The notes: a model not told the origin generated them from the sequence alone. A stretch of DNA of 64,000 nucleotides from Triplophysa rosa (GCF_024868665.1 NC_079890.1:4254005-4318004); one strand, 5' to 3'; shown: positions 47,598-60,269, counted from the first letter of the stretch. Numbers and translations are program-made.

Positions 47598-47887
47598 ACT
47601 TACTAAATTATCCATTTGCACAAGTGTACATACAATCTGTTTATTCTACTATATACTACCCTGTACAATGTCTCTTATATGTTATTATCCCCCATTTTCT
47701 GTAAAATAGTCTTTATTTTATATATGCACAATTTAGAATCTTTTAGACTGTAAATCGTATTATATTGTATTGTCATTGTGTTAAATGTCTGTACTAGAAG
47801 CTTCCAACACCAAAGAAAATTCCTTGTGTGTGCAAGCACACTTGGCAATAAAGCTCTTCTGATTCTGATTCTGATTCTGATTCTGAT
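47598..47887 (+). mobile_element. 3' end of a CR1/Rex-type LINE, + orientation, 5'-truncated
   Basis: About 290 bp ending in CAATAAAGCTCTTCTGATTC and then GATTCT repeats. Nearly identical, inverted, to 48997-49280, the 3' UTR of the LINE fragment there. Confidence 0.85.
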
Positions 47888-48996
47888 GCTGCATGCAGTG
47901 TTAACAAGCCCCAGGTGACACCAATCTGGGCTGCAGAGACAAAAGAGAGGGGGACAAACACAACAATAGCACATGGTAGTTAAAACCAACACGCCCCCAC
48001 AGGGTAAAAATGACCGTTTGAGCTATAATACGTCTCTGGGACGTAACAACAAAATATATAGTTCTTTCATACAAAGAAGAATTCACAAAGCAGTGTTTGT
48101 GAGTCTTTCAACATTTTATAGGCATTACATTTCAGAATAAACAAAAGTTTGTTCTGATCTTAGAATCTGATTGGCCGAGCTGCATTTCTAAAGAGCTGAT
48201 ATACACACTAGGAGTGTTAAATGCACCTTTAATCCATTTTATGACACGAATTGTTTTGGTTCTGGTAGATTTTATGTGTTATGCCAGTCTGCAACACGAT
48301 ACTTACTATGTATACTTCCACTTGTTTCAGAACCCAACTTCTGCAAATGAAAGTGAAAATTAGTCTACATAATCCAGAGTATGGAGTAATACTAAAAGCT
48401 ATTTATAAATCAAAGATTTACAACACAGACCAAATTTACCTTACCAACGCAAATCACTAGTTGTGGAATTCATGTTTTAATCTCCATATTAGTCTATATT
48501 ATACCCATAACAACATTAACTGATCTACAAATAATCAAAACAATTAGCAGTTGCTAGTTTGCTAATCTCAGTTCAACGCAGTGGAGAAATTTTATTACAG
48601 TCCTATCATGCAATGTTAACGTGGAACTCACTTAACATGACTGTTATGTCGTTGAACAATGAAAATTAAGCCCCTCAGCGATAAAAAATATAATAGAAAA
48701 GCACCAACATACCTCACCGTGCTTCTTTACTTTCATTCACTCCGTCAGTATTCAGATGGACTCCACCTACAGGTAGAACCGCGTAACTGCGCACGAGCAG
48801 TACCAATACACACATGTAATATGCACTTGTAAGCACAGACAAATGAATATGTTGTGTTTAATAACGTTCTATAATTCAGAGTTGTCATTGCTTAGTTAAA
48901 CTCAAAATAAATACAATTTTTAAGCAAGCATTTTAGCACACATTTGTATTTATTTTATTCCAACCGAAATCGGACTTGTTACTGCGTAAACTAAAA
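47888..48996. other. spacer between two inverted LINE ends
   Basis: No coding sequence recognised. The GATTGGCC words near 48170 resemble those in dok7 intron 6. Confidence 0.45.
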
Positions 48997-50130
48997 GATC
49001 AGAATCAGAATCAGAAGAGCTTTATTGCCAAGTGTGCTTGCACACACAAGGAATTTTCTTTGGTGTTGGAAGCTTCTAGTACAGACATTCAACACAATGA
49101 CAATACAATATAATACGATTTACAGTCTAAAAGATTCTAAATTGTGCATATATAAAATAAAGACTATTTTACAGAAAATGGGGGATAATAACATATAAGA
49201 GACATTGTACAGGGTAGTATATAGTAGAATAAACATATTAACAGATTGTATGTACACTTGTGCAAATGGATAATTTAGTAAGTAGAGGTAGTGTTATATA
49301 CATGTATACATAAGATGTAGATATAATAAGGCACTATAGTGCACACTATAGGAGTAGTGGAAGTGGAATATTGCTCTTAAGGAGCAGTTATCTGTTTAGG
49401 AGGGAGATTGCCTGGGGGAAGAAGCTGCTTCTGTGTCTGGAAGTCCTGGTGTTTGGTGCTCTAAAGCGCCGGCCAGAGGGCAGCAGATCAAAGAGTTTGT
49501 GTGCTGGGTGTGTGGAGTCAATGATGATTTTTCTTGCCCTGTTTTTCACTCTGGAATCGTACAGGTCCTGAAGTGTGGGCAGAGGAGCACCAATAATTTT
49601 CTCAGCACTACGAACTGTCCGTTGTAGTCTTCGTAGGTCTGATTTGGTGGCCGAGCCATACCAAACAGTAATTGAAGTGCACAGAACAGATTCGATGACC
49701 ACTGAGTAGAACTGGGTCAGTAGCTCCTGTGGTAGGTTGAACTTCCTCAATTGACGGAGGAAGTATAACCTCTGCTGGGCCTTCTTTACAATGGAGTCTA
49801 TGTGGGAATCCCACTTCAGGTCCTGAGAGATGGTGGAGCCCAGGAACCTGAATGACTCCACAGTATCCACAGTGCTGTCCAGGATGGTGAGGGGAGGAAG
49901 TGATGGAGGGTTCCTTCTGAAATCCACTATCATCTCCACTGTCTTGAATGCATTCAGCTCTAGGTTGTTTTGACTACACCAGGCAGCCAGCTGAGCAACC
50001 TCCTTTCTGTAGGCAGATTCATCACCATCTTGAATAAGGCCAATGACTGTGGTGTCATCTGCAAACTTCAGGAGTTTGACAGAAGGGTCTGTAGAGGTGC
50101 ATTCGTTTGTGTAGAGTGAATATAGCTCTA
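48997..50130 (-). mobile_element. CR1/Rex-type LINE, 3' part of ORF2 and 3' UTR
   Basis: The minus strand, 50125-49388, encodes one intact frame: LLKFADDTTVIGLIQDG (catalytic FADD), LAAWCSQNNLELN, FRFLGSTISQDLKWDSHI, KAQQRLYFLRQLRKF, then a C-terminal SGRRFRAPNTRTSRHRSS. The 3' UTR ends in GATTCT repeats at 48997. The exact clade is not certain. Confidence 0.82.
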
Positions 50131-50244
50131 CACATATAAAATATATATAAAAGATGTAAGTTATAAGACTATAAGAAAATATGAAGATTCTGAAGTATGT
50201 AAAACTCTGAAGAAAATAAACTTTACTTGCTGTGGCAAAACTTT

Positions 50245-50370
50245 CCACTTGGTTGCTTAAGTGTTTTTAGGTGGTTGCTATGGTGTTGCTAAGGCATTTT
50301 GGGTCATTGCAAAGGTGTTGTAAGGTGGTTTCTAGGGTGCTCTAAATAATTGCTGGGGCATGGCTCGATA
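50245..50370. repeat. degenerate GGTTGCTA-type tandem repeat
   Basis: GGTGGTTGCTATGGTGTTGC and variants recur about every 18-25 bp. Confidence 0.6.
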
Positions 50371-51560
50371 GCTTCACCGCCGTCATATGCACGATCGCTT
50401 ATAAAAGTCATAGCACACCACTCCTCAATAAGCCGCAACATCATTTATGGGTCTATTTAATATAGCTACTCAAACAAAATAATAGACACAAGTTTATACT
50501 TAAACTTTTCACTCAGTAAAATTAAGTGTACTTAAGAGTAAATTTGAGTATATTTCTGAGAAGTACATAAAGTATATTTCTAAGAAGTAGACTGAAAGTA
50601 TACTTTCCTATTTTAAGTTTAAAAGAAGTATACATATAGCACACTTGAATAAACTTATTTTTGATAAGGGAAGCTACTGTATTCATTTGTAAAACAAGTA
50701 GAAAATATGTTGAATTTCATTTCAAGTTAGATCGAAATTATGTGTTGTTTAAAAAAGAGACGACATACCATAACTGTAAATAGCATACATTATAAATAGG
50801 TTTTAAATTGTTCATCTAAACATGATAACCAATTACTAAACTTGTGGTTTACCTCACAGTGGACACAAGTGAAGTCTGGCTGCTCTTTTTTTGTGTTATG
50901 TAAATGATAGGGGGCAATGTGAACATGAATGTGATGTTGTGATAAGGACTATTTTAAGTTGTCGTAAGTCATGGCGTATTTTTGTTTGACTAACAGACAA
51001 AATATAAACATCTTATTTTAAAGATGTGTGACGTTGGGTTATATTGATAATGAGTCTCCTGCTGCAGATGGGTAAAAAGAAAGCATAGCTTTGAAACACA
51101 TACTAGATGGTTTTTAGGAATGAGAATTTAAGTTTAAATTGAATTTAACTTTGTTCATTGATGTTAAAATGTCTAAAGATAAGCAGGTATTGTTGATCGG
51201 TGGATACACACAAACAAACCCTAAGCAAATGTTTGGAAATATGCAAACCACTGTGGATATCAGCCAATGGCTGTTGTGCTAGGAAATGAAAGTTAACAGA
51301 GGGATGGTCACTGCCGGGAAATGAAACATAAATTAGTCATAAAAGAGAGACAAATACTGCATACACTGCAGAGAAGAATTCACTTCTTTGAAAAGGTCTG
51401 ATTTTATGTGTGACTTTTACACACAGAGATATGTAAAAGAATCTCCATCAGGTCTCCATTCCCTGGACTGCTGTGTCAAATCGTAAAACTTAATCAATCT
51501 CTAAAACTGATGGACTGATTTAAATCTTCAGTGACTTTGTGAATGTATTGTTTTACCAAA
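50371..51560. other. intergenic, nothing clear
   Basis: Repeated AAGTATACTT-like words at 50500-50640 suggest an old DNA repeat. No gene seen. Confidence 0.4.
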
Positions 51561-51668
51561 AAAATTCTTCCAAATATATCTTTCTCGGTGTTCATCAGAA
51601 CAAAGATATTTAAACAGATTTGGAACAACTCGCGGGTGAGTAAATGAAGACAGAATTTTCATTTCTGG
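51561..51668. mobile_element. fragment of the TTAA-type MITE, right arm
   Basis: ATTCTTCCAAATAT, TTCATCAGAACAAAG and GGTGAGTAAATGAAGACAGA match the right arm of the family. Confidence 0.6.
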
Positions 51669-51699
51669 TTGATGTAATCCTTCAAGTCATTATTCAAGA

Positions 51700-51890
51700 T
51701 AATATTATTATGATTATTTAATAAATTATTATTTCAATATAATAACTCGTTGTTTCAAATTAAGTCGTTATTTCGAGATATTAGTTCGTTATTCCGAGAT
51801 AATAAGTCATTATGTTGGGATAATATCTCGTTATTTTTAAACAATAAGATGTTATTTCATGATAAACTCGCATTATTTAGAGGTAATAGT
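51700..51890. repeat. degenerate repeat of a CGTTATTTCGAGATAATA-like unit
   Basis: TCGTTATTCCGAGATAATAA and variants recur roughly every 24-30 bp, at least six times. Confidence 0.65.
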
Positions 51891-52095
51891 GATTTTAGCC
51901 ACTAGAGGGCAGAATACACCATTTGCATTACTTATACTGTATATTGAATACATTAATGAGAAAACGTCTTCAAGAAGCTTATATATGTTTTATGATTTGC
52001 TTTGATTTGTTTTGTCCATATGGTTTTCATTCTCTTTCTGGTCAAAAGGACATTTTGTATGTTGTTATAAACAAGTAAACCACCAACGCTGGTAT

Positions 52096-52546
52096 AAGGT
52101 GACCAGACGTGCCATTTTCCGAGGACAGCGCCTACCCAGGTCACATTTGTTTATCATTTACATCATACGTATATGTGTGTCATATTTCAGGTTTTATGCG
52201 ATCAACAGATGCGACCTCTGGAGGATGCAGACTCTCCTAATTTTGCCAAGTGAGAGATGTCCTTGGGTTAACATCATATTGACCCTATAGGCCAACATTT
52301 CATTCAACCAATCAGATTTGAGGGATAAGTTTACATTTAATTTGAAGATTAAGCTCACAACTAGGGTTAGGGGCTTGTACACGATTGTTATTCACATATT
52401 TCACTCTGATATTAGGGATAATTTAGGGTTTGTGGTGGGTATAGGCTTTTTCTGCAAAAATGTTGTTCCAGGGTCAACAAAGTCTGCTCACTTGGCAGAA
52501 TAGTTTGAGGGAGGACACAGTCGAAAATGGCACGTCTGGTCACCTT
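52096..52546. mobile_element. MITE with AAGGTGACCAGACGTGCC ends
   Basis: Inverted ends AAGGTGACCAGACGTGCC and GGCACGTCTGGTCACCTT surround about 410 bp. Predicted ORFs inside have no domains. Confidence 0.8.
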
Positions 52547-52640
52547 AGTCTAGAAGCACTTCCTTTTTCAGTTTTTTTAACACTGCACAAACATTTGAAC
52601 AAAATACAACCAACAGAACATTTATAACCGGATCAATATA

Positions 52641-53025
52641 AACAGGAAAAAATTAAGAGACCATTCCAAAGTTTCATTTCATATAATTTCTAGATAGTGG
52701 CCATTCCACTCCAAGGTTTGTTCTATTTCTACAAAATTAAACCTCATGAATGTCATAAAGTCAACCAACAGCAATGTGAAAGACTGACAGAATGACAAGA
52801 CACATGCAAACTGGGATAAAACAATCTGTTATTTTGACCTGTATCTCCAGTTTTCATTTTCTGCAAATAAATGCAAATAGAAACAATATTATTTTATTTA
52901 AAAGATGGTAGAAATATTGATAGTAGTCCACAGAATGAAACAAAAATTACAATTTTACCTAAACACATAATAGTCAATTTTAAAATCAGAAAAATGGAAA
53001 TGGTCTCTTAATGTTTTTGGACGGC
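52641..53025. mobile_element. Tc1/mariner-type MITE, inverted copy of the hgfac-intron element
   Basis: Starts GGAAAAAATTAAGAGACCAT and ends ATGGTCTCTTAATGTTTTTG. Interior words (CAGCAATGTGAAAGACTGAC, TTTACCTAAACACATA) are the complement of those at 8284-8778. Confidence 0.75.
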
Positions 53026-53180
53026 GGAATTTTATATATAATATATATGTAAGATAAAAGATTTAATTCAAAGAAATAATGAAATTGCTTTTGGACCAGT
53101 GTTTGCATCTTGAGAAGTGGTCTATACGCGAAAAGATAAGAGTTCATTTATTGCAGGAGAGAGAGAGCGAGAGTGACTGA

Positions 53181-53385
53181 CACAGTAAAATCGCCAATGT
53201 AAAAAATGTCAAATTACTTTGAGAGTGTGGATTATATATACACTGTGAGTGTTAATTTGACCTTTTTTAACAATGTGGATTATATATACACTGTGAGTGT
53301 TAATTTGACTTTTTTTAACAATGTGGATTATATATACACTGTGAGTGTTAATTTGACCTTTTTTAACACTGGCGATTTTACTGTG
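53181..53385. mobile_element. MITE carrying a 3x 58-bp minisatellite
   Basis: Inverted ends CACAGTAAAATCGCCAATGT and ACACTGGCGATTTTACTGTG enclose three near-identical 58-bp units (GTGGATTATATATACACTG). Confidence 0.85.
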
Positions 53386-54524
53386 CAGCACAACACGCTT
53401 GTATTCCTCTCTGATTTATGCAATAATCCTGTACCATGCATTGTGTAGGTGTGGTTTCTATTTCATTTTAAGGTTATGACAATGAGGATCCACCCAGTGC
53501 AAATGGTTGAAGTCAGGATATGATCGTATTCCACTTTACCTTGCACAATATAAGCAACATGTTGAGTATAGACTACTTTGCTCAATAGTAAAAAAACAAT
53601 TTTCATTATTCTTTTATATTAAACATACAATTAAACCTTCAAGATGGTCGTATGACATTTTGATTAGTTATAAATGTTCTGTTTGTTGTATTTTATTAAC
53701 AATGTCGTGTAGTGTTAAAAAACTGTAACAGGAAGTTCTTCTAGACCAGCATTGGATCAGCGTTGTTTATGTTTTGTGACATAGTCTAATGTAGTTTTAT
53801 GATAAACAAATATGATTTTATGATTAAATGAATCTTCATTTAAGCTTGCCTTAAATCAAAGTCAAAATAACTCATTAAGCAATAGGTTTCTTTTTTTTTC
53901 ATCGCATGCTGTTCAGAGCCACTGTACAAATAAATCAATACATATTTTTTAATGCTAAGATAATGTTTAAATACAAAAAACCTGGCAAATTATTATTTGT
54001 CACAAACATTTGCCCATATTTAATTTTAGTGCTAATGCTTTTCATAATGTGCATTGTTGCTGAGGAGCTTTAGAGAAAGCACAAAACACATAGGAAACAG
54101 GAGACAAGTAACAAAACACATAGGACACAAAAATATTGTAAAATAAAAGAAAACCAAAATAAATAAAAATAGGAAATTACAAATACACAAAAATGCAATA
54201 ATAAAGTATAGATATTCATTTGATATTTAACATTATGAACAGCTGTGTCAATAGGATTGTAAAGCTGCTGTATTCATAGTGGTATTAAGAAAGTTTGTGT
54301 CTTGAAATATGTTATCAATCTCCCAGTGAGCAAACCAAAGTTGACAGCAGCAAGAAATTACTCTGATGGTGTATACATGGAGGAAAAAAATCTCAAGGGA
54401 AAGCAGGCTCAACGTGAAGCACCAGTTCTTCTCTGGCACATAATGAACTGATAAAGAGATTGCATCATGTTATTAGGACAGAATCTTAAGCTGTGTTTAC
54501 ATTTGTCATTAACATGCAACCTGT
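53386..54524. other. intergenic, nothing recognised
   Basis: AT-rich. No recognisable element. Confidence 0.5.
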
Positions 54525-56405
54525 CCCAGACAGCAAATATTTCCGGCCCACACCTTACTCCCCATACCACCTCATCTGGCCCACATACCGCGTGGAATGA
54601 CGGCACTTGGGTGGGCCGCTCCTGTTTGCCAGGTTTGAGCCACAAGCAAGCCAAAGCAATGCCGCATGTCAGCCAAAAACAAAACAAATAAAGCAGAACT
54701 GACCCAAATATAAACAACAGTTCATTTCAATTCTGGCCCAGATTTATCCTAAAACCAACACCTTTCTGTGCTCCTGTTTGACAGAATTTGTATTGAGTTT
54801 CATTATTATTATAGTGATGATTGAGTCATTAGTGATGAACATCTGCTGTTAACAAACACAATCACTGCAGAAAATATCAACAAAAACTACAAAAAATAAT
54901 TTACTCAGAGAAACACAACAACTACAACCAAACACAACCCAGCTAACAAAAGTTTGTTATAAGAACGTTCCTTAGAGGCTTTTCACGTTTTAAAATATTC
55001 AAAATGTCAGTTTTTTATGTTTTAAGAATGTTCCCAGCTGAAAAAAGTCACCATCATGGTGATCAGTGTTTCCTTGAGTTGTGCTCTTGACCCTTGACAT
55101 TTACTCTTTAGATTTGTTGTAACTATGTGCTTTTAAAGTACATTTGTTATGGTAATGCAAATGATAATCTAATCAAAAGTTGTTGGTTGGTGGTCATTGA
55201 GAGTACTATCATGTTTAAATTTGAGTAAATTGCTGTTTTGCTGATCCTGAAAGAACGTTATTTCATCTGGGAGTTTGATGCATTTTACTGTCTAGAAAGA
55301 TTTGTGAAAACTGAAACAAATAATTATTTAAACCGAAAAACGAATTTAGACACACAGACATCAAGAATCAGTGTATGAATCTCAACAATGGTGACAATCA
55401 GGAAACGAAAACTTCATGTTGCAATGCATGCTGGGTAACATCATAGCACAAAACTCATTCATAATTCCCAGAATGCATTGCAGTTGATCCGTTTATCTAA
55501 ATTAGTTGGTTGATTCTCACCATTGCTGAGATTCATAAAGTGATTCTTGATGTCTGTGTGATTCTAAAATGTGTTCTGTAAAACAAACATACATTTTTCA
55601 CAAATCTTTCTAGACATCAAAATACAATTAAACTCTCTGATCTTTTAGTGTTCTTTCAGGACCAACAGCATAGCACTCAATCCAAACGCAAGCACTGAAT
55701 CAAATTACAACATCACAGTGGTGTCAATGGTTCCATACCAACACTGTTAGGCTAGGTTTGCACTGCCATAACAAGTGCACTTTAAAAGCTCACAATTTCA
55801 GCAAGTCAAACAAAGTAATGGTCAAGGGTCAAGATCCCAACTCAAGGAAACACTGATCACCACGATGGTAATATTCTTAAAACGTTAAAAGATGTTTTCA
55901 AAACGTATTCAAACATATGAAAAACCTCTAAGGAACGTTCTTATAACAAACTTTTGTTAGCTGGGTTGTATTCAGGTTGTAGTTGTTGTGTTTCTCTAGG
56001 TAAATTTAATTTAATTTAAGTTTTTGTTGATCTTTTCTGCAGTGATTGTGTTTGTTAACAGCAGATGTTCATCACTAATGACTCAATCATCACTGTAATA
56101 ATAATGAAACTCAATACAAATTCTGTCAAACAGGAGCACAGAAAGGTGTTGGTTTTAGGATAAATCTGGGCCAGAATTGAAATGAACTGTTGTTTAAATT
56201 TGGGTCAGTTCTGCTTTATTTGTTTTGTTTTTGGCTGACATGCGGCATTGCTTTGGCTTGCTTGTGGCCCAAACCTGGCAAACAGGAGCGGTCCACCCAA
56301 GTGCCGTCATTCCACGCGGTATGTGGGCCAGATGAGGGGTTATGGGGAGTAAGGTGTGGACCGGATTTGGGCCGCAACGATTTGCTGGTTTGGTTGCTAT
56401 CTGGG
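54525..56405. repeat. 1.88-kb foldback palindrome
   Basis: Both arms, about 900 bp each, are inverted copies around a centre near 55465. Outer arms match the 239-bp MITE at 17416. The middle arms contain AAAGTTTGTTATAAGAACGT. The inner core (CACCATCATGGTGATCAG, TTGAGTTG, ATGCATGCTGGG) matches the foldbacks at 1450 and 3109. The left outermost end has a small deletion relative to the right. Confidence 0.88.
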
Positions 56406-56936
56406 GTATCTGGACGTTGTCCCTAAACACATTGAAAAGACAAGTGTAAATGCGCTTCTGATCGGAATGTTATCGGATCTCAGTGTAATGTAAACCCAAT
56501 CCAGCCAGTTCATCTACATTTACCGGTACAACTTCACAGAAAACCCCGCCCGCTATCATTATAATCTCGTTTGTTCTGCTGAGCAGATGACAAATACAGC
56601 AGAAAGTTTACTCTTGCTCGCGAATGTTGCATTTTCCCACGAAATGATCGTGGATACTTTTTTACAGTGTATCATTATTTGCAACCTACAGAGGATGTAT
56701 GTCAAATCACACGAGATGTTTTACTTGACCACTTCAGCTGTATCATCACATAGACTATTTGTGACTTCCACGGACAGGTTTGACTTGCACATACAGCGGT
56801 AGGGATGTGGCGGTGATGAAACTTTCCCACCGGTTAATAGACGTGTAAAATATACCAGTAGGCCTAATATCGGTGACACCAGGGGTGGGGGGGTATGCTG
56901 TGGGGTAGTCGAAGATGCAGCCGTGCGCATGATTAC
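56406..56936. other. intergenic, nothing recognised
   Basis: Short run of G near 56885. No gene or element seen. Confidence 0.5.
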
Positions 56937-57599
56937 TAGGACTAGGTGTTATAATCCCACTATTTCAGCACAGTTTAATTGCCCAATAGGACATTTCCCA
57001 CACCTTATGCTTGACAGGGGGAGCAGTCAAGAATATGAATAGAGGAAAGGAGGTCCGAGATTTCACTGGGTTCATCGGGTAGGCCTCCTCTGTGTTTGGG
57101 GGATATATGATTATAGAAATACTTAGCATATTTATACTTACCTTTTCTTGCTATTATCAGAGAGACATCTCATGAGTTGTGTGTCCGATCCCATTTTCAT
57201 CACATCCATTATCCTGGGTGAAAGATGCCTTTTGGTGAGGTGCTGCTAATAATGCCCTTTGTATGGTCCCCAATAAACCGACACATCTTCAGTTGTGCAC
57301 CTCAGCCTCATTGGGTGTTTTGGCCCATTATCAAAAGACACCCTCAGCCAAGGGAGGCCCACCGTAGGTTGATCAGACCTGGGTGTGTGTCGCATTGTTA
57401 CATGGTCATTTGGCAGCCCATGCTGTGCCCATCCACCTCAACCATAGCCAGTGGCTTCTTCTTTCTGCACCACCGACCAGTTCTTGATTATCCTCCACTG
57501 GGCCTGTCCTCTGAATCCCACTTCCTGTGTCAATTAGCTCATCCAGATTAGTGGCTGCAGCATCAACAACACTTGCTTTGCTGGTAGCTCGGTGACATC

Positions 57600-58310
57600 A
57601 CACCTCAAAGCAATCATACGCACCAACCTGTTGGCTAAGGCTGTTCTAGCCCCACTGGCAGCGTTAATGCATTCTCAGTGCCCCAGGTTTCGTATGCCAT
57701 AACATTACAAAACATTACCAAATCAACGCAACCATAGGCGCCAACCCTTTGGCTAAGGCTGTTCTAGCCCCACTGGCACCGTTAATGCATGATCAATACC
57801 CCCTGGTCCCGTATGGCATAACATTACAACACATTACCAAAACCTCAACGCAACCATACATGCCAACCTGTTGGCTAAGGCTGTTCTTGCCCCACTGGCA
57901 GCGTTAATGTATGCTCAGGGCCCCAGATTTTGTATGGCATAACATAACTACACATTCCCAAAATCAACGCAACCATACTCACCAACTTGTTGGCTAAGGC
58001 TGTTCTAACCACACTGGCAGCGTTAATGCATGCTCAGTGCCCCCGGTCCCGTATGACATAACATTACAACACATTACCAAATCAACGCAACCATATGCAC
58101 CAACCCATTGGCTAAGGCTGTTCTAGCCCCGCTGGCAGCGTTAATGCATGCTCAGTGCCCCAGGTTTTGTGTGGCATAACATTACAACACATTACCAAAA
58201 CCTCAGCACAACCATACGCGCCACCCCGTTGGCTAAGGCTGTTCTAGCCCCACTGGCACCCTTAATGCATGCTCAGTATCCCAGGTTCCATATGGCGTAA
58301 CATTACAACA
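57600..58310 (-). repeat. about six copies of a 120-bp tandem repeat in the LINE 3' UTR
   Basis: Units marked by TTGGCTAAGGCTGTTCTAG and GTTAATGCATGCTCAGTGCC recur near 57662, 57781, 57903, 58021, 58139 and 58260. They are homologous to 19018-19320. Confidence 0.9.
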
Positions 58311-58333
58311 TACAACACCATTTTATTACGTGG

Positions 58334-59062
58334 TCATTTGGCAGCCCATACTGTGTGCTTCTGTTTCAACCATAGCCAGTGGCTGCTTCTCTCAGCAACA
58401 GTGGCAAGTTCTTTGACTACTGTCCATTGGGCCTGTCCTCTGATTCCCACATCCTTAAGCAGCCTTGTAGTGGAATTGGAAACAAAGCCCCTGCAGCCCA
58501 CTTCCACCGGGAACACTGTCGCTGTCCTGCCCCGATCTTCAGCCTCCGCTGCCAAGTTGGCATATTGGAGATTCTTTCTTTCAAATGCTTCATTAATGGC
58601 ATGGTCTTCCCAAGGTAGAGTCAACTCAACAATGATAACTGTCCTACTGGAGCTGGACCACAGGACCATGTCTGGCCGCAGATTGGTAGCTGCGATTTCC
58701 AGAGGGATAGTAAGTTTGTGGTTTGAATCAACTCGCATTTCCCAATCCCTGGCTATACTCAGCAGACCTGAATCTGGGGATAAGGGCTTGGCCCGCTTTT
58801 TCTGTCCCTCCCGAATAAAGGTTTGCCTTTTTAGCGAGTTAGCCTGGGCGTTTTGGGGGATGGCATTTTCTGCCACTCTCTTGGTCTCTACTGCTGCAGC
58901 CAAGCACTTTAGTACTTGATTGTGGCGCCATGTGTATCTCCCCTGTGTCAAGCTCTTCTTACAACCCACAAAAATATGTTTAAAGTTTGCTGTAGCTGCA
59001 CATAGGTGGCAGGCTGGATCCTGTCCACACCAAACATGCAGATTTGTTGTCGAGGGTAGCAC
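58334..59062 (-). pseudogene. zinc knuckle and restriction-like endonuclease of the R2-like LINE
   Basis: A 242-codon open frame: CHLCAATANFKHIFVGC, SLTQGRYTWRHNQVL, RPDMVLWS with IVELTLPWED, FERKNLQYANLAAEAEDRG and VEVGCRGFVSNST. It is the best-preserved part of the element and contains the likely catalytic PD...E positions. Confidence 0.82.
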
Positions 59063-59873
59063 ATCATAATGTAGCTCTTATGATTAAAACCTCATCCAGC
59101 AGCCTTGCTGGGCTTGAGAGACTACTCTGGCGCATCTACTTGCTTCCTCTTTATGCCGAACCTCCTCCACCACCAGGTGATGCTGTTTCTGCGGTGTAGC
59201 TTTTCGCCATGTGGGTGTGGTTGATCCAAAACCAAGTCCCCCTCTGCCACATTGAACTTGTCCCACGATGTCCCTATGTCTGAGGGCTGCCTTCGCTTCT
59301 GCTACCGCTGTTGCTGGGTTCCATTTCCTCCCCGTCTCTACTGTTGGAGCATCATCTCTAGCCTTGTTTTGGTGCATTTATATTCCTCCACAAGGCTTGA
59401 AATGGGAAGAGAGAGGATTCCATTCCCGTACAGCCCTTTTTGCTACGGCATCTTGGTAGCCCAAGCCATTTCCTCATTTGTGTACTCACCAATCTCTTCA
59501 GGTTCTTGGCGTGAGACTGTGTGAGCTCATACATTGAAATTGGCCACATCAGGCGTGGCAGCAAGCCAAATTGGAAGCATCAGAGTTTCAGCTTCCCAGG
59601 AAGAGCTGTATTATTGATTTTCTTGAGTCCACTGACTGTCTCTTGCCTGAGTTGTTACACCTTTCTGTGTCTTTAAGCTTTGCTTTGTCCAAGGCTTTTG
59701 ATGGGCTTTTCCGTGACCGTTGGTATGGGCTCGCCCTTTATACAGAACCTGCAGTTGGTAAGCCGGCCCTTGACAATAGAAATGCTGCGGGATTTGCTGG
59801 GTTTGACCTCCATTTGTGCCCAACTAATGTTCTCCTGGAGCTTATCCAGCAGCCACTTTGTACATGCTTTGAA

Positions 59874-60118
59874 GTGACCTATTAGTCAGATATGGTGAAC
59901 CATACCCGAAATGTGACCTCTGCATTTAACCCATCCAGAGAGTAGTGAACACACGCACAGCAAGTGGTGAACACACGTACACCCGGAGCAGTGGGCAGCT
60001 ATCACTGCAGCGCCCGGGGAGCTGCAGGTGCCTCAGTCGTTAACCGCCGGCCCTGGGAATCGAACCGGCAACCTTCTGGTCACGAGTCCAACTCTCTAAC
60101 CATTAGGTCACGACTGCC
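59874..60118 (-). mobile_element. tRNA-derived SINE inserted in the R2-like LINE
   Basis: Same family and orientation as the other two copies. The head (A box and B box in minus sense) is at the right end; an internal 20-bp duplication of GTGAACACACG-type text lies at 59945-59975. Confidence 0.87.
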
Positions 60119-60269
60119 CCTTTGGTTGTTGTGATGGTTGTCATGTCAAACGTTCTACTGCAACCACCCAACAACACTGTGAAAGCCAGTGGTGAAATTG
60201 CGCAACCTGCCATTATGCCAACCTCCAGCTGTTGCCACCTGGTGGTACTATCCTGTGTGGTAATACTCC

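Noticed and set aside
58269..58919. 216-codon + strand ORF
   Set aside because: Antisense to the well-conserved LINE endonuclease; its text is the shadow of that frame.
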